Shown here in pieces: positions 19,937-29,662 of a DNA stretch of 64,000 nt. Each line of letters begins with the position of its first letter. Position 1 is the first letter of the stretch. The notes beneath the pieces were generated by a model. The model had not been told where the DNA came from, did no database searches, and saw only the letters and a list, made by a program, of their open reading frames with translations. The translations under genes and the position numbers were made by a program. The stretch spans positions 806,001 to 870,000 of the forward strand of contig JADLSH010000110.1 in assembly GCA_016169945.1 (NCBI GenBank), written 5' to 3'. Source of the stretch: Trachythela sp. YZ-2020 (lineage: Eukaryota; Cnidaria; Anthozoa; Malacalcyonacea; Clavulariidae).

Positions 19937-20266
19937 ATGGATAAACCTAAGAGAGTAGATGACCAGAATACAGAGTTATTGACTTTGTTTGTTGTATCAG
20001 GTCATATTGGAATAACTGGTGGTTCTAACACTGTAACACTGACAGTTGATAACCTTTCCCCTCATCGTCATAAGTTAAATAGTTTCTCGAATCTAACCCC
20101 CTCAACCAATGCAACAGAAGTGGCTACTAAAAATGATATGGAGTATAATGTTGGGAGTGCAGAAGGTGGTGAAAAGAGAATTACAACAAATAATGCAGGA
20201 CTTGGTTTACCTATCTATATTCTCCCACCATATTATACATTGGCTTTTATTATGCATATAGGGTGA
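19937..20266 (+). CDS. Tail-collar / fibre-tip-like small protein in Polinton cassette
   Basis: 109-aa ORF. Residues about 20-46 read IGITGGSNTVTLTVDNL and LSPHRHKL; the C-terminus is LPPYYTLAFIMHIG. A beta-rich start, an internal H-x-H site and a closing PPYYTL-hydrophobic motif are the layout of phage tail-collar/fibre-tip domains. It likely forms a trimeric receptor-facing or decorating domain in a virus-like particle; this is inference. 19 nt separate it from the next ORF. The ORF is complete with no break. Confidence 0.55.
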   Translation: MDKPKRVDDQNTELLTLFVVSGHIGITGGSNTVTLTVDNLSPHRHKLNSFSNLTPSTNATEVATKNDMEYNVGSAEGGEKRITTNNAGLGLPIYILPPYYTLAFIMHIG

Positions 20267-20285
20267 AATATAGATAAATATATAG

Positions 20286-20768
20286 ATGTTAGAAAAAAAG
20301 AGTATCATAGATTTTAACCACATTAGTAAAGATTTGTCAGATGAGGAAGTAGTTAAGTTAAAAAGATGGTATCTATCTTACCATAATCTATACACGTGTT
20401 ATAAATGGAAGTTCAAAAGACTGAAAAGGATTAAATTATTATTAAATATGTCATCTATCGTTTTGACTGTTGTTGGTGGTGGATTAGCCCCTATAAGCAT
20501 AGCTACTCTACGGGTAACAGGTGTTGGTGTTGTTATTCAAGGTTATATGACTCAATCAAAGTTAAACGATAAAGTCCAGCAATGTAAGTTTGCTTATACA
20601 AGTTACGATAAAATATTAATACAATTACGGTCGTACTTACGAGGATTACAATACGATGAAGTTATATTATTAAGCGATCTAAAGGTGTTAGATGATATTG
20701 TTACTGATTTATGTCCTCCTATAAATGGTATGTTAAAAAGGTATAGTAAAATATATGGTAATTTATAA
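20286..20768 (+). CDS. Two-helix membrane protein with SLATT-like layout
   Basis: 160-aa ORF. A basic helical N-terminus (YKWKFKRLKRIKLLLN, about 38-53) precedes a hydrophobic hairpin (MSSIVLTVVGGG and a second helix to about 87). A helical cytosolic-type tail follows with CKFAYTSYDKILIQLRSYLRG (about 96-118). The order helix, two-membrane hairpin, helix with conserved Y and R recalls SLATT-type 2TM pore proteins, but similarity is by layout only. It could equally be a lineage-specific Polinton membrane protein. The ORF is intact and overlaps the start of the next ORF by 14 nt. Confidence 0.5.
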   Translation: MLEKKSIIDFNHISKDLSDEEVVKLKRWYLSYHNLYTCYKWKFKRLKRIKLLLNMSSIVLTVVGGGLAPISIATLRVTGVGVVIQGYMTQSKLNDKVQQCKFAYTSYDKILIQLRSYLRGLQYDEVILLSDLKVLDDIVTDLCPPINGMLKRYSKIYGNL

Positions 20769-20931
20769 AATTTTAGATAAAATAGGGAGATTGTTTAAAA
20801 GAGTCAGAGACATTGTTAGATGTTTCAAAAGAGCGACTGATGAAATAGATAGTGTGCTAGGGGATATAGAAGATCTAAAATGGTTCGAAGACCCAACATA
20901 CGTTATAACTGATAGGAGGAACAGTATCTAA
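20755..20931 (+). CDS. Short basic ORF (58 aa) overlapping the 2TM gene
   Basis: ATG at 20755-20757 inside the end of the 2TM ORF, stop TAA at 20929-20931. The N-terminal part is basic and amphipathic (IGRLFKRVRDIVRCFKRA) and the C-terminal part acidic (IDSVLGDIEDLKWFEDP). The 14-nt overlap with a frame change is typical of dense viral gene packing. No family recognised. It ends 7 nt before the 23-bp repeats. Confidence 0.45.
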   Translation: MVIYKILDKIGRLFKRVRDIVRCFKRATDEIDSVLGDIEDLKWFEDPTYVITDRRNSI

Positions 20932-20938
20932 CTCTAAG

Positions 20939-21076
20939 ACGATCTCACAGATAACTATCATACGATCTCACAGATAACTATTCGACGATCTCACAGATAA
21001 CTATCATACGATCTCACAGATAACTATCAGACGATCTCACAGATAACTATCAGACGATCTCACGGATAACTCATAG
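20939..21076. repeat. Six 23-bp direct repeats (iteron-like)
   Basis: Units start at 20939, 20962, 20985, 21008, 21031 and 21054 with consensus ACGATCTCACAGATAACTAT plus three variable bases (CAT, TCG or CAG). Unit length is exactly 23 bp throughout. They fill the gap between two ORFs of the cassette. Such regular arrays in compact mobile DNA can be protein-binding sites (origin, packaging or promoter), but they may simply be slippage products. Confidence 0.92.
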
Positions 21077-21109
21077 ATAACCCTAAACATTATATGCAGT
21101 ATAATATAG

Positions 21110-21424
21110 ATGAGTGAACAAAAGGCTAAAATAACAACGATCGAAAAGGATAAGGATCCTAGACGAGTAGAAGCTGGAAAGAGACTAGCTGCTATTTCCA
21201 AAGCAGCAAAGGAAAAGAAGATGCGGAATAGGATTAAGAATGAGGAAGATAGTAAAATTGAAAATGAGGAAGATAGTAATTGGAATATCAATTATGCATT
21301 AGTATTTGGTGGCGTCGGTGCTTTGGTTGCAATTATTGGAACATACTATAAATACAAAGAGAGTAAAATAGAGACTAAGTTATTATTAGAAAGAAATAAA
21401 GGAAGAGAAAACGGTTGTCATTGA
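21110..21424 (+). CDS. Small single-pass membrane protein of Polinton cassette
   Basis: 104-aa ORF. A Lys/Asp start with KDPRRVEAGKRLAAISKAAKEKK is followed by an acidic linker with a duplicated EEDSK/NEEDSN segment. One membrane segment comes next (YALVFGGVGALVAIIG, about 64-79). Similar basic-then-TM proteins occur in cnidarian Polinton-like elements as I remember them; function unknown. Coding-like sequence continues after the stop to about 21465 in another frame, so the C-terminus may be frameshifted. Confidence 0.5.
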   Translation: MSEQKAKITTIEKDKDPRRVEAGKRLAAISKAAKEKKMRNRIKNEEDSKIENEEDSNWNINYALVFGGVGALVAIIGTYYKYKESKIETKLLLERNKGRENGCH

Positions 21425-21512
21425 TAAAGAGCGAGAACCAACATTTAAGCTAGATAGCCAAGAGTGAATAAAATCTATCCTATTAAATATAAACATAGAT
21501 AAGAAAGAAGTT

Positions 21513-21707
21513 ATGAATGAGGTTTATGATGCAGCTATTGTCACTGTTGGAGTTGTTCGTCCAAAGCTTTTGGGAGAAAGACTTACTGATGCTACAACTT
21601 TAAAAGATTCAGCTAAACTAGCTGTCGATGTTGCCGCTAGCACAATTTTAGTGAAATGGGCACAGGATAAGAAGTATTTACCAACAGACCCATTTAAGTC
21701 AACATAA
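21513..21707 (+). CDS. Small conserved-looking ORF of Polinton cassette
   Basis: 64-aa ORF, MNEVYDAAIVTVGVV start, a central AKLAVDVAASTILVKWAQDKK and end YLPTDPFKST. Two weakly hydrophobic helices suggest membrane association. 18 nt before the next ORF. Its texture is familiar from cnidarian Polinton-like gene rows; role unknown. Confidence 0.5.
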   Translation: MNEVYDAAIVTVGVVRPKLLGERLTDATTLKDSAKLAVDVAASTILVKWAQDKKYLPTDPFKST

Positions 21708-21725
21708 AACATTTGGTATTATATA

Positions 21726-22130
21726 ATGGCAACAGCATTAGTAGGTGGAGTCGGACAATCCTTTTTTTCAGCAATAGCCTTCGCCGGAGCTTCTCTATTG
21801 TTTAAACACCTTGATAAAGATGGTTATGAAGATGAAATGAAAAGACACAACAATGCTCTAGAAGGTTTCGCCGCTGCTAAGGAAGCGTTTTATGAAAATG
21901 AAGTAAAACAACATGATAAGATTCAAAAATTGAGACAGCAATTAGCTGATGCTAATGATGATATCATAGGGACAAATAAAGTACTTGATCTACTTAGAAA
22001 GGTCCAATCTATCCAATACAAGTAAGGAACCTCAGTTGAGTGATTTCTATAAACCTAGTGATAAAATGAAAGAATATGAGTATATTACGTTTGCTATTGT
22101 TGGAATAGGTGGTGGTTATTTGGTTTAAAA
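21726..22130 (+). pseudogene. Coiled-coil membrane protein of Polinton cassette, C-terminal frameshift
   Basis: The ORF 21726-22025 (99 aa) begins with a Gly/Ala/Ser hydrophobic segment (ALVGGVGQSFFSAIAFAGA). It continues with a coiled-coil helix (KIQKLRQQLADANDD). A TAA at 22023-22025 ends it, but in the next frame EPQLSDFYKPSDKMKEYEY and a second hydrophobic segment (AIVGIGGGYLV) continue to a stop at 22128-22130. The likely original protein therefore had two membrane segments and is now cut by a one-base shift near 22024. Last plus-strand gene before the convergent polymerase. Confidence 0.55.
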
Positions 22131-22182
22131 GTATGTATAGTATTCTTCTTAGTATTGTTGGTTTAATATGCACCCACCACAC

Positions 22183-25100
22183 TTATATTTTATAATGACC
22201 ATAAGCATAACTATTCACTCCATCATCTAATATATATCGTTTATCATCAAAACAAGATAAAGATATCTTATTTATTTCATAACTCCCTAGTTGATGGCCC
22301 ACACTACGAATGGTTCTCATTTTATGACGTATTTGTTTTTCATTAATTAAGACATCTCTATAGTTTTCATGCTTAATGTTCTTTTTGACAACGCCTTTCT
22401 TAACCCATTTAGCTGTTTTATCACCACCACCATATTCTTTAATGTAGCTGTACATTTTAGACCTCAATCCTACGAACTCAGTAATTAGTGTGCCAGCAGC
22501 CTCATCCTTCATTTTACCTATTACCTTCTTGTTATCTTTAAAGTAGAATGGTGAATCCTCTAGATAGTCACTGTTATCAAATTTATCTTTGTTAAAATTA
22601 TGGAAGTCCTTGTAAACGTCTTCCGTTTGTATCTCATAAGTAAGTGAATCAGTGTCTGCGAATAACAGTCTGGCTTTGACACCAAAGTTCTTCTTAATGT
22701 AATTGTAGTGAACGTCATACATCAGCGTTTGGCCTGTTAAGTATTAGTCTCTCCTTAATTTTACTGACTGCTACTAGATTCTCACTAAATATCTTACTTG
22801 ATACAAATGTTGGTTTGGATGCTAATTTAAGAAATTTATCCTTATTGGTTACTAATTGAATGTTAACCCTCTTTCGGATGTTTTCCATTGTCTTACCGAA
22901 TGCGCTATTATATAATTATTCATTAGCTTAAATAAGTCCTGGCCTTTTCGAAGCTATTCTTACAATTGGTTCACTTAGTTCTTTTGAAGTATATGTACTG
23001 CTCTAACCATGGTGACTGATTATATAATTAAATCTCAAGACTCTATGAACCTTTACCAACTTTAAACCTAAGTTAAGGTATAATTGTAGGTTTCTGCAAT
23101 GAATAACGTACTTGGACTTATCCATTAGATTTGGTATGAGCTTCTTTACTAAACCAGTTGATAGATTAAACTTTTTCTTTATCTTATTGCAATAGTTTGA
23201 TAACATGTCTTCTTTAACAAGTAACTGTTCTGGTGCGAGTGGATAGTCATTATGTAGGTTGCGCAACTCTTCTGGGTACTCTAAGTCAACCTCTAAGATG
23301 AGTCCCTGTTTAGCGTTCTCTTTGTAGTCTGCAAGGTTGGTCTTTTCTATCTCCTTCTCTGTCAACCATCTAAAACCCCCAGTTGGTAGGTGTTGACTCA
23401 TGGCCCAACCATATAAATTGTTAGCGTCGATATATGTTATATACATTGAGGGTGCTTTCTTATCATAGTCTTTCATTGGTTATACCTGACACACCACCTC
23501 TCATTCCTTTTTCAATAAATTGAAACATATCAACATCAGTCATAAGATCTAGCTCAACCTAATGACATGGGTCTAATTCATCGTATTCCTTACAGGTCTT
23601 CCTAACGTTTTCAAATATATCAGTTAATAATAAGGCATTTGATTTGAGGTATAGATCGTGATAGTCACCTATCGTCTTTAGTTGAAATTTGCTCCACACA
23701 TTGGTAGCATTCTTGTATGCTTCGTCTGATATATGCTCGTCATGTAGTACACTGTAGAAGGCCTCTTTCGATGGTAGTTGTTTGTCTTCAAATTTATTGA
23801 AGCTATCCATATAGTCATATGGTTACACACCCTTCTTAGTCATAAGCTTTAGTCTTTCACTTTGGGAAACCTCTGACGTGTATCTAAAGGCCTCTTTAGG
23901 GAGTGTATCAACTAAGACTGGAACTCGTAAACTGGAAACTGTCGAGGAACACTATAAGTGTTTACCAAGCGTAAAAGCTATATATTTTCCATATTATTTG
24001 GGATAACGTCAGAGGAGGTTGGACAGCTGTCACGTGAATTTCTCGACCAATGAAATCGCGCTATTTTTCCATCGTGTTTGTCAAAATTCTTGGTCGTGTA
24101 ATTTGCATTGCACGCAGAAACACTTGAAAAATACATTAATATTTTTAAAAATCTATAAAAAAGCAAGCGTGGCTTTCATATTATATAAGGACTTGCGATA
24201 TCTGCGAAAACCTTTGAGGTAAGTGTCATTTTTAAACTTATTTTGAGCATCAAAGTTTGTCGTGTCTTCGTTATACGTGATGACTCAAGGCCGCGTCTGT
24301 TTACAACTTTCAAAATAAAATATCTAGAATTCCCATGGTTCGATTTTTCTATTTTTTGCAAGAAAAGTCAAGATAAATGTATAAACTAAAAATCTGCTGG
24401 AGGGGTCCCCCGGCAGTTTTCGAGATATTCGGTATTGAAGTGACCATACTCATTTCAACTTTTGCCAAAATGGCACCTTTTGCGCCTGAAGACATTGCGC
24501 CACCAAAGCTTGTTTTTCCAAATGAATCTTGAAACTTCTTTAATATAAAGAGCGTTTTAAATTCTTTAGAGTAAGCGTTAAAGTAGGCTACTTTTGAATG
24601 AATTTTAGGAGATTTAGGAGTTATTTGCGTGTTGTTTAGAGATTTATATCTGCGCTACTGTCTGGCTCTGTCTGCAATTTTGTTGTCTGACGGCCCACTC
24701 GACTCGCAAATATCGAATATTTTGTCATTGTTATTCAATTTTCTGCCTGGAATGCATCCATGCTATTTCAATAACTATTGATCTACCTATGTGAGCAGTA
24801 TTTTCTATGGTAAACGTTATTTTGATCTTTTATGTAGGCTGTACGTCGTAATATTGTATTAATCCGATGCCATTTCTGTCAACAATCTTTGAAGTTGAAC
24901 ATCTCGAATTTCCACAATTGACGCACTGATTGCTCGTATTTTTCTGAAGAAGTGGACTTGAGTTTTAGAAGAAAATTTGTTGTTTCTTTACAGATTTGTA
25001 TTTTGGTTTGAATTCTATCATTGTATTGTTAATTTGCCTTCTTGGTGGATATTTGCTTTCTTTAATATTTCTTTATATAGGCTATGTAGAGAATGAGCAG

Positions 25101-26450
25101 AGATATTGTTATATTTTATGCATGTGCTATGTATTTTCAATAAAAATGGAACTGTATATTACTATAAAGTTTGTTTTGTCTACATTTCACCAGTAATTTC
25201 TGTTGCAAAAGATCAATCTGGCCAATAAATATTTAGTTACTGTCTGTACTACACTCCTCACTAGTTGCACTATGTACATTACAAATACAGACGATATGTT
25301 TAAAGTTAACATTACAGATGCGCAGATTACCTGTCACATGACAGTGATCCCTAACTCTGATGTCTTTGCTGGTGTACTCCTTGTTGCATATATGACAAGC
25401 CTTTTCGAAGTTCTTCTTATCAGCGGTGGTCATAGTCATGTCCTTATTAAAGTGCTTCTTCTTCATCTTTTTGCAGTACTTTACCTCTTCCAACATGCGT
25501 TTCATGAAATGGTTGACTGCGTTTTCACCGCGGAATACTTGTACAGGCTTGCTGTACTGGTTGTCATAACAGCAGACTAGTTTATATCCATAACCACAGT
25601 CCATATGCTTCTGGTTTGCTTCAGTGTGTGGCGTTTTATTGTCCTGTGTGCATCCTGATATCTTTCTCGTTATAGCCTCAAAATCTGCGTAGATTACGAA
25701 TGGTACATCTGTCTCTTAAAGTTTTCATACTTTACCTTAGATCCAGGCTCTGGCATTTTTATTGTTTGGTTACCGTTTACAACTATACATACCTTCTTGT
25801 GGTTCTCTAATACTTGTTCTGTTGTAAAGCATTGTAAGCAGTGCATACAGAAATGCTTTTTTTCCTTATGACTTGTCTGATTATACATAAACCTATTGAA
25901 ATCTTCAATAAGAGTATAGTGGTTTATATCACCCTTTGATATTAATAGTAAACTCATCTCATCATCAAACATCTCCTTAGACACAAATATGGGAAAAAGT
26001 TGTTGATCCTCATTCCCAAAAATATTTATCCTAATTTTATTTTGTTGTTCAATTCTATTACATTGATTTTTATACTCACTGGAAACTTAATTCCCTTGTA
26101 ATTTAAAATTATCTATTTGTTGTTTATCAGATTTTTTAACTCTCTGAGGATCTTTCGTTTGTGGATTTAAATGTCGACTTACTAAACTCTACAACTAGTG
26201 TCTCTGTAAATTTGAAACCTTTCATCTCTGTGATATGGGTTGTAAATGTTTTGACATATCAAACCTTGTTTTTTGCAGTTGTATTAAATGGTCTTTTAAC
26301 CTCTAAAAGCTCTCTTAGTTTGTTTAATGCTAATTGGTTTAGCTATAAGTGAGTATCTTGGGTTAGTAACTATATCTGGTTTATAGTCATACCCCTCAGT
26401 TGTGTAATTAAGATCTGTGTTAAATTGTGAGTTAACACTGAGGAATACCA
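22183..26450 (-). pseudogene. Polinton-type DNA polymerase B, broken into several frames
   Basis: Minus-strand coding runs from about 26450 down to 22183. Recognisable parts in order: an N-terminal region (26345-25700) with a Cys/His pair block (HFCMHCLQCFTTEQVLENH), an HNH-like zinc site (CHICNKEY and RVRDHCHVTG, 25430-25310), and an exonuclease block (DYHDLYLKSNALLLTDIFENV, about 23700-23600). Then come polymerase motif A (YIDANNLYGWAMSQ, about 23435-23390), motif B (NSAFGKTMEN, about 22910-22880) and motif C (DTDS within LLFADTDSLTYEI, about 22655). Breaks: unrelated sequence at about 23930-25300, a stop near 23825, and frame changes near 23500, 22990 and 22735. A protein-primed replicase by family; not functional. 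It converges on the plus-strand cassette. Confidence 0.85.
23930..25300. other. Unassigned sequence inside the polymerase B gene
   Basis: About 1.37 kb of AT-rich sequence separates the HNH-like block from the exonuclease block of the polymerase. The polymerase segment expected here is missing, so this is an insertion plus deletion or a replacement. No terminal inverted repeats or target duplications were found by eye. Short ORFs within (24019-24222, 24996-25196) look random. Confidence 0.5.
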
Positions 26451-26493
26451 AGAGAAGCATTCTCTCGCCTTTCCCAATATATCACACGATCGG

Positions 26494-28080
26494 GTGAAAG
26501 CTGTCCCTAATAACCTTCACAAAACATATTTGAATATTTCTACCACAAACACGAGAGACCAGCATAATACAAGGAGTACAGTGTGCAGCCGCAGAAATTT
26601 CAGAAGTAAACAAACTAAATCGAATCGGATATATAATTCCCATAGGAAAAACTATCTGTCGCAACCTACATACAAAGAGAAAGGAAAAGTTAACAAACCG
26701 CATTGTTTGAAAATTGATGCAGTTTGTTTAGCAAATAGCCGAGAGAATTTTCGGAAGAATCGGTCTCTAGACCGTCCTCCGGCCTGGGAGAATTACCTGA
26801 CCCTAGTAAACAAAATAATGAGAACATTATTAATGCGTCTGACACGAACTTAAGTGGTTCCTATTGTATGTCTCAGCCGGCTAGTTGTAGTAATAACCCC
26901 GTTCAAATAACCCCCTCAATCATTCCTATCCTGGAACCAGAAACCTGCACCATTCCAGTCCACGTAACCCTTCGTACCCCCCGTGTTCAGCAACGCAAAA
27001 AATCTCTGCTAACTGTCCTTATATTTTAGTGACTCCTCTCCTCACCAAATCTACGATCAATAACAGTAACAAAACAATGTTTGTGCCGAGTCTCATTCTA
27101 ATATCATGTCGTTAACCCCCAAAATAGATTAAATTCGCCCTTTTGTTACTAATGCCAATGCTGAAGTAGCTGTCTTTACCGAAACATGGCTTATCTATTG
27201 TTGACATTTCAGGGTATAGAATAATTCGGAAAGATAAAATTGAAAGAATACACGGTGGAGTTTGTATCTACATTAAAAACCAAATGAAGTGTTGTTCCTT
27301 GCCTGAGTTGGAGAGCTCACAATTTGAAGTGCTCTGGATCAAGTTACAACCTAGGAGATTACCTCGTGGACTATCCTCAATTGTTTTAGGTGCAATATAT
27401 CATCCTCCAGGATCTGATAACCAGGCCATGATAAACTATCTTACTGATTGCTTGACCAGGGCCGAAGCAACGTATAGGAACTGTGAAATTATTATAATGG
27501 GGAATCTTAATAGGTTGAAAATGACGAGTATATCAAAACAGTTCAAGTTGAAACAACTAGTAAATTTTCCCACCACAGGAGTGAGAACTTTAGACGTGAT
27601 ACTAACTAACATTCCTCAATTTTATGACAATCCTAAGAAATATCCACTTTTTGGTCTATCAGATCATTTCACAATTTCTATTTTCCCTAAGACCAGAGAA
27701 ACCACCATGAATAAATCGAGAGTGATTAAAACACGTGACACAAGGCCTAATAATAAAATAGCTTTAGGAAGAGTTCTCTCAAAAGTGGACTGGTCGTGTA
27801 TAGACCGAATTAATTCCTGTGAAGAGAAATTAACGTTCTTCAACACAATGATATTTAATACTCTCAACATAATCATGCCAGTCAAAGCTAAAAAAAATCC
27901 ACAATAACGATGCTCCCTGGATGTCTGATAAACTTAAACGAGCAATTAAGAATCGTCAACGAGCCCTTCAAGATGGAAATAGAAGGATATTTAAATACTA
28001 CCGGAACTTAGTAAACTCCGAACGGAAAAGATGAAGGTCCTCCTACTATAACAGTAAGATCAAGAATCTTCAACTTGATG
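26494..28080 (+). mobile_element. LINE fragment: ORF1 remnant and ORF2 endonuclease
   Basis: 26494-26853 resembles a basic ORF1 remnant. From about 27130, endonuclease coding gives TETWL, then RIHGGVCIYIKNQ, GAIYHPPGSDNQ, a GNLNRL block where the usual Asp is Asn, VRTLDVILTN and SDHFTI (27284-27907). After a frame change at 27900, the linker continues (NDAPWMSDKLKRAIKNRQRAL) to about 28080, where an inverted reverse transcriptase piece begins. Substitution of a catalytic Asp and several stops show that it is dead. It lies inside the Polinton block between polymerase and ATPase. Confidence 0.75.
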
Positions 28081-28089
28081 GATATCCCC

Positions 28090-28345
28090 CCAATTTCACA
28101 CGTTGATGGCGACCAGATAAAAATGCAATAATCCAATTGACCAATGCCGGATGAATATTCATATCTCTTAGCTTCTAATAAGCACACTCGAACTAATGAT
28201 CCAGTTCCATCCAGAGCTTGAAACCAACGGTGAATCATAAGCATTAAGGCGTCGGTGGTACACGAGTTCTTTATAACACCAAATTGATTCGGGTCTATTC
28301 TATCTTCAATTGAATCTAACAACCACCTATAAATAAAAGACTCTC
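28090..28345 (-). mobile_element. Inverted LINE reverse transcriptase fragment
   Basis: The minus-strand ORF (28322-28008) carries a reverse transcriptase stretch (DPNQFGVIKNSCTTDALMLMIHRW, then a damaged LV-VCLLEAK block where the first catalytic Asp region would be). It adjoins the plus-strand endonuclease part of a similar LINE. A single element with an inverted internal segment, as produced by twin priming, or two adjacent insertions, would explain this. Its other side abuts the Polinton ATPase at about 28345. Confidence 0.65.
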
Positions 28346-28830
28346 TATGACGAGGTAAATAATCGAGCTACCACAGGACTGTCTGTCGCTTCGGCCATCA
28401 GATCATCCAGTATGATTATGTTGTTGTACTTGGTATTAATTTCAGTCAGATCATCGGACAGCTCGGGAAGCCTCTCTCAAACCGGATGCTTTTCCCAAGG
28501 GATTTCTCAACTCGTCGTAACAATCTTGCCATTGATTATAACACCACCAGATACGAATGCGTTTATTTTCCTCATACACGATACGATTTTTTTCCAAAAT
28601 TTGTTGGACAAAATACGTTTTTCCACTTTGACTCGGACCCACGACTAATAGCGAAAATTTATTGCGGAAGTTGAATTCCGGATAGGGTTTGATGGTCAAA
28701 GATGCTTTAGCTTGTACTGCTTTTGGTTTCTTAGCTGGAAATGAGTGTGCACTTCGGCTTACACGCTTTTCTCCTGGCTTTTCGGAGTCCGGATATGGAG
28801 ATTGATATTGTCATGATGACATCTGGGCTT
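28345..28830 (-). pseudogene. Polinton packaging ATPase, second copy, interrupted
   Basis: The 82-aa minus-strand ORF (28699-28451) holds an intact P-loop, VVGPSQSGKTYFVQQIL, then IRIWWCYNQWQDCY. After a frame change near 28485, the Walker B segment NIIILDDLMAEA follows at about 28440-28400. LINE sequence cuts it at about 28345. Upstream of the Met, basic coding texture continues to about 28780. A FtsK/HerA-type ATPase that would pump DNA into the capsid. Compared with the copy at 4960, both Walker sites are better kept here. Confidence 0.75.
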
Positions 28831-29037
28831 GCTGAAGAACGTGTTGTCTCTCCTTGGATTGTAAGCCGTGAACTTTTAAAAGATGTGTACTAATGTTCTT
28901 TAAATTAGGCCGGCCTCATATCGGACACGTCCGAGGAAATCTTCTCGGCATGATTGCTCCCGCAAATGATTCAAGTTTATATATAAATTCAGTTCTATAT
29001 ATCAATGCTTTAAGGGTTTGCAAGGATTCTGGGGGAA

Positions 29038-29175
29038 TTCTGTAGCGGTTCTCTCGGGGTTCCCTGGAAGTTCCTTCGGGGTTCCCTCGGGGTTCCCTGG
29101 GGGTTCCTTCGGGGTTCCCTCGGGGATTCCTGGGGGGGTTCTGTAGGGGTCTCCTGGGGGTTCTATCGGAGTTGA
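29038..29175. repeat. Degenerate tandem repeat of GGGGTTCCCT(C/G)
   Basis: About ten imperfect units of 12-13 bp (CTCGGGGTTCCC, CTGGGGGTTCCT). G-rich on this strand, with several GGGG runs. It lies in the divergent intergenic space between the ATPase and the zinc-finger ORF. Confidence 0.8.
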
Positions 29176-29258
29176 CCTATGAGAGCTTTAAGCGTCTGCT
29201 CATAAAAGTGCCGTGCTGCTGAAAAGCAAGTCATTTCCAGACTGTCAGTGGTAACGGA

Positions 29259-29633
29259 ATGAGCTGCACATTTTGCGGAAAACAATTTAGCCGCGGTTAC
29301 AATCTACGCAGACACGAAAAGGAATACTGTCCACTACGCGAACAAGAAATAAACATGTCTCAAACAGACTCGGATAGCCAGGAAAGGGATTTCCAAGACG
29401 ACGTCTCGACAACTTCAACTCATGGGTCTGAAATTTCGATGACGACTGATAATGAGTCTGAAACTGAAGAAGCAGAAGAAATGGATCCTTGGATACCCAT
29501 GATAGAAGAAACAAAGCAAAGAAGTAATACAGTTTTTGAGGAAATGAAAGAGAGCCTTATAAACAGCGGTCTTGATCAGCAATCTGCCACCGACAAAGCT
29601 TACACCAATATTCTGCCGGAACTCCAGAAGTAA
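29259..29633 (+). CDS. C2HC zinc-finger acidic protein of Polinton block
   Basis: 124-aa ORF. N-terminal finger C3-x2-C6, H19, C24 (CTFCGKQFSRGYNLRRH), then a long acidic Ser/Thr-rich linker and helical C-terminus. It shares finger style with the N-terminus at 4960. The coding continues almost directly in 29663-29932 after a stop, 30 nt away, so a longer original protein is possible. Probably DNA-binding and regulatory in the element; inferred from the finger alone. Divergent from the ATPase with about 430 bp between. Confidence 0.55.
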   Translation: MSCTFCGKQFSRGYNLRRHEKEYCPLREQEINMSQTDSDSQERDFQDDVSTTSTHGSEISMTTDNESETEEAEEMDPWIPMIEETKQRSNTVFEEMKESLINSGLDQQSATDKAYTNILPELQK

Positions 29634-29662
29634 CTTGAAAATATTTATATGCAACGTCTCCT

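Noticed and set aside
20939..21076. CRISPR array
   Set aside because: Repeats are head to tail with only three variable bases between them; no spacers, and the setting is eukaryotic.
21037..21291. Minus-strand hydrophobic ORF (84 aa)
   Set aside because: Antisense of the Lys/Glu-rich plus-strand ORF and of the 23-bp repeats; Ser/Leu/Phe bias is a shadow effect.
25203..25580. Plus-strand 125-aa hydrophobic ORF
   Set aside because: Antisense to the HNH-like region of the broken polymerase B.
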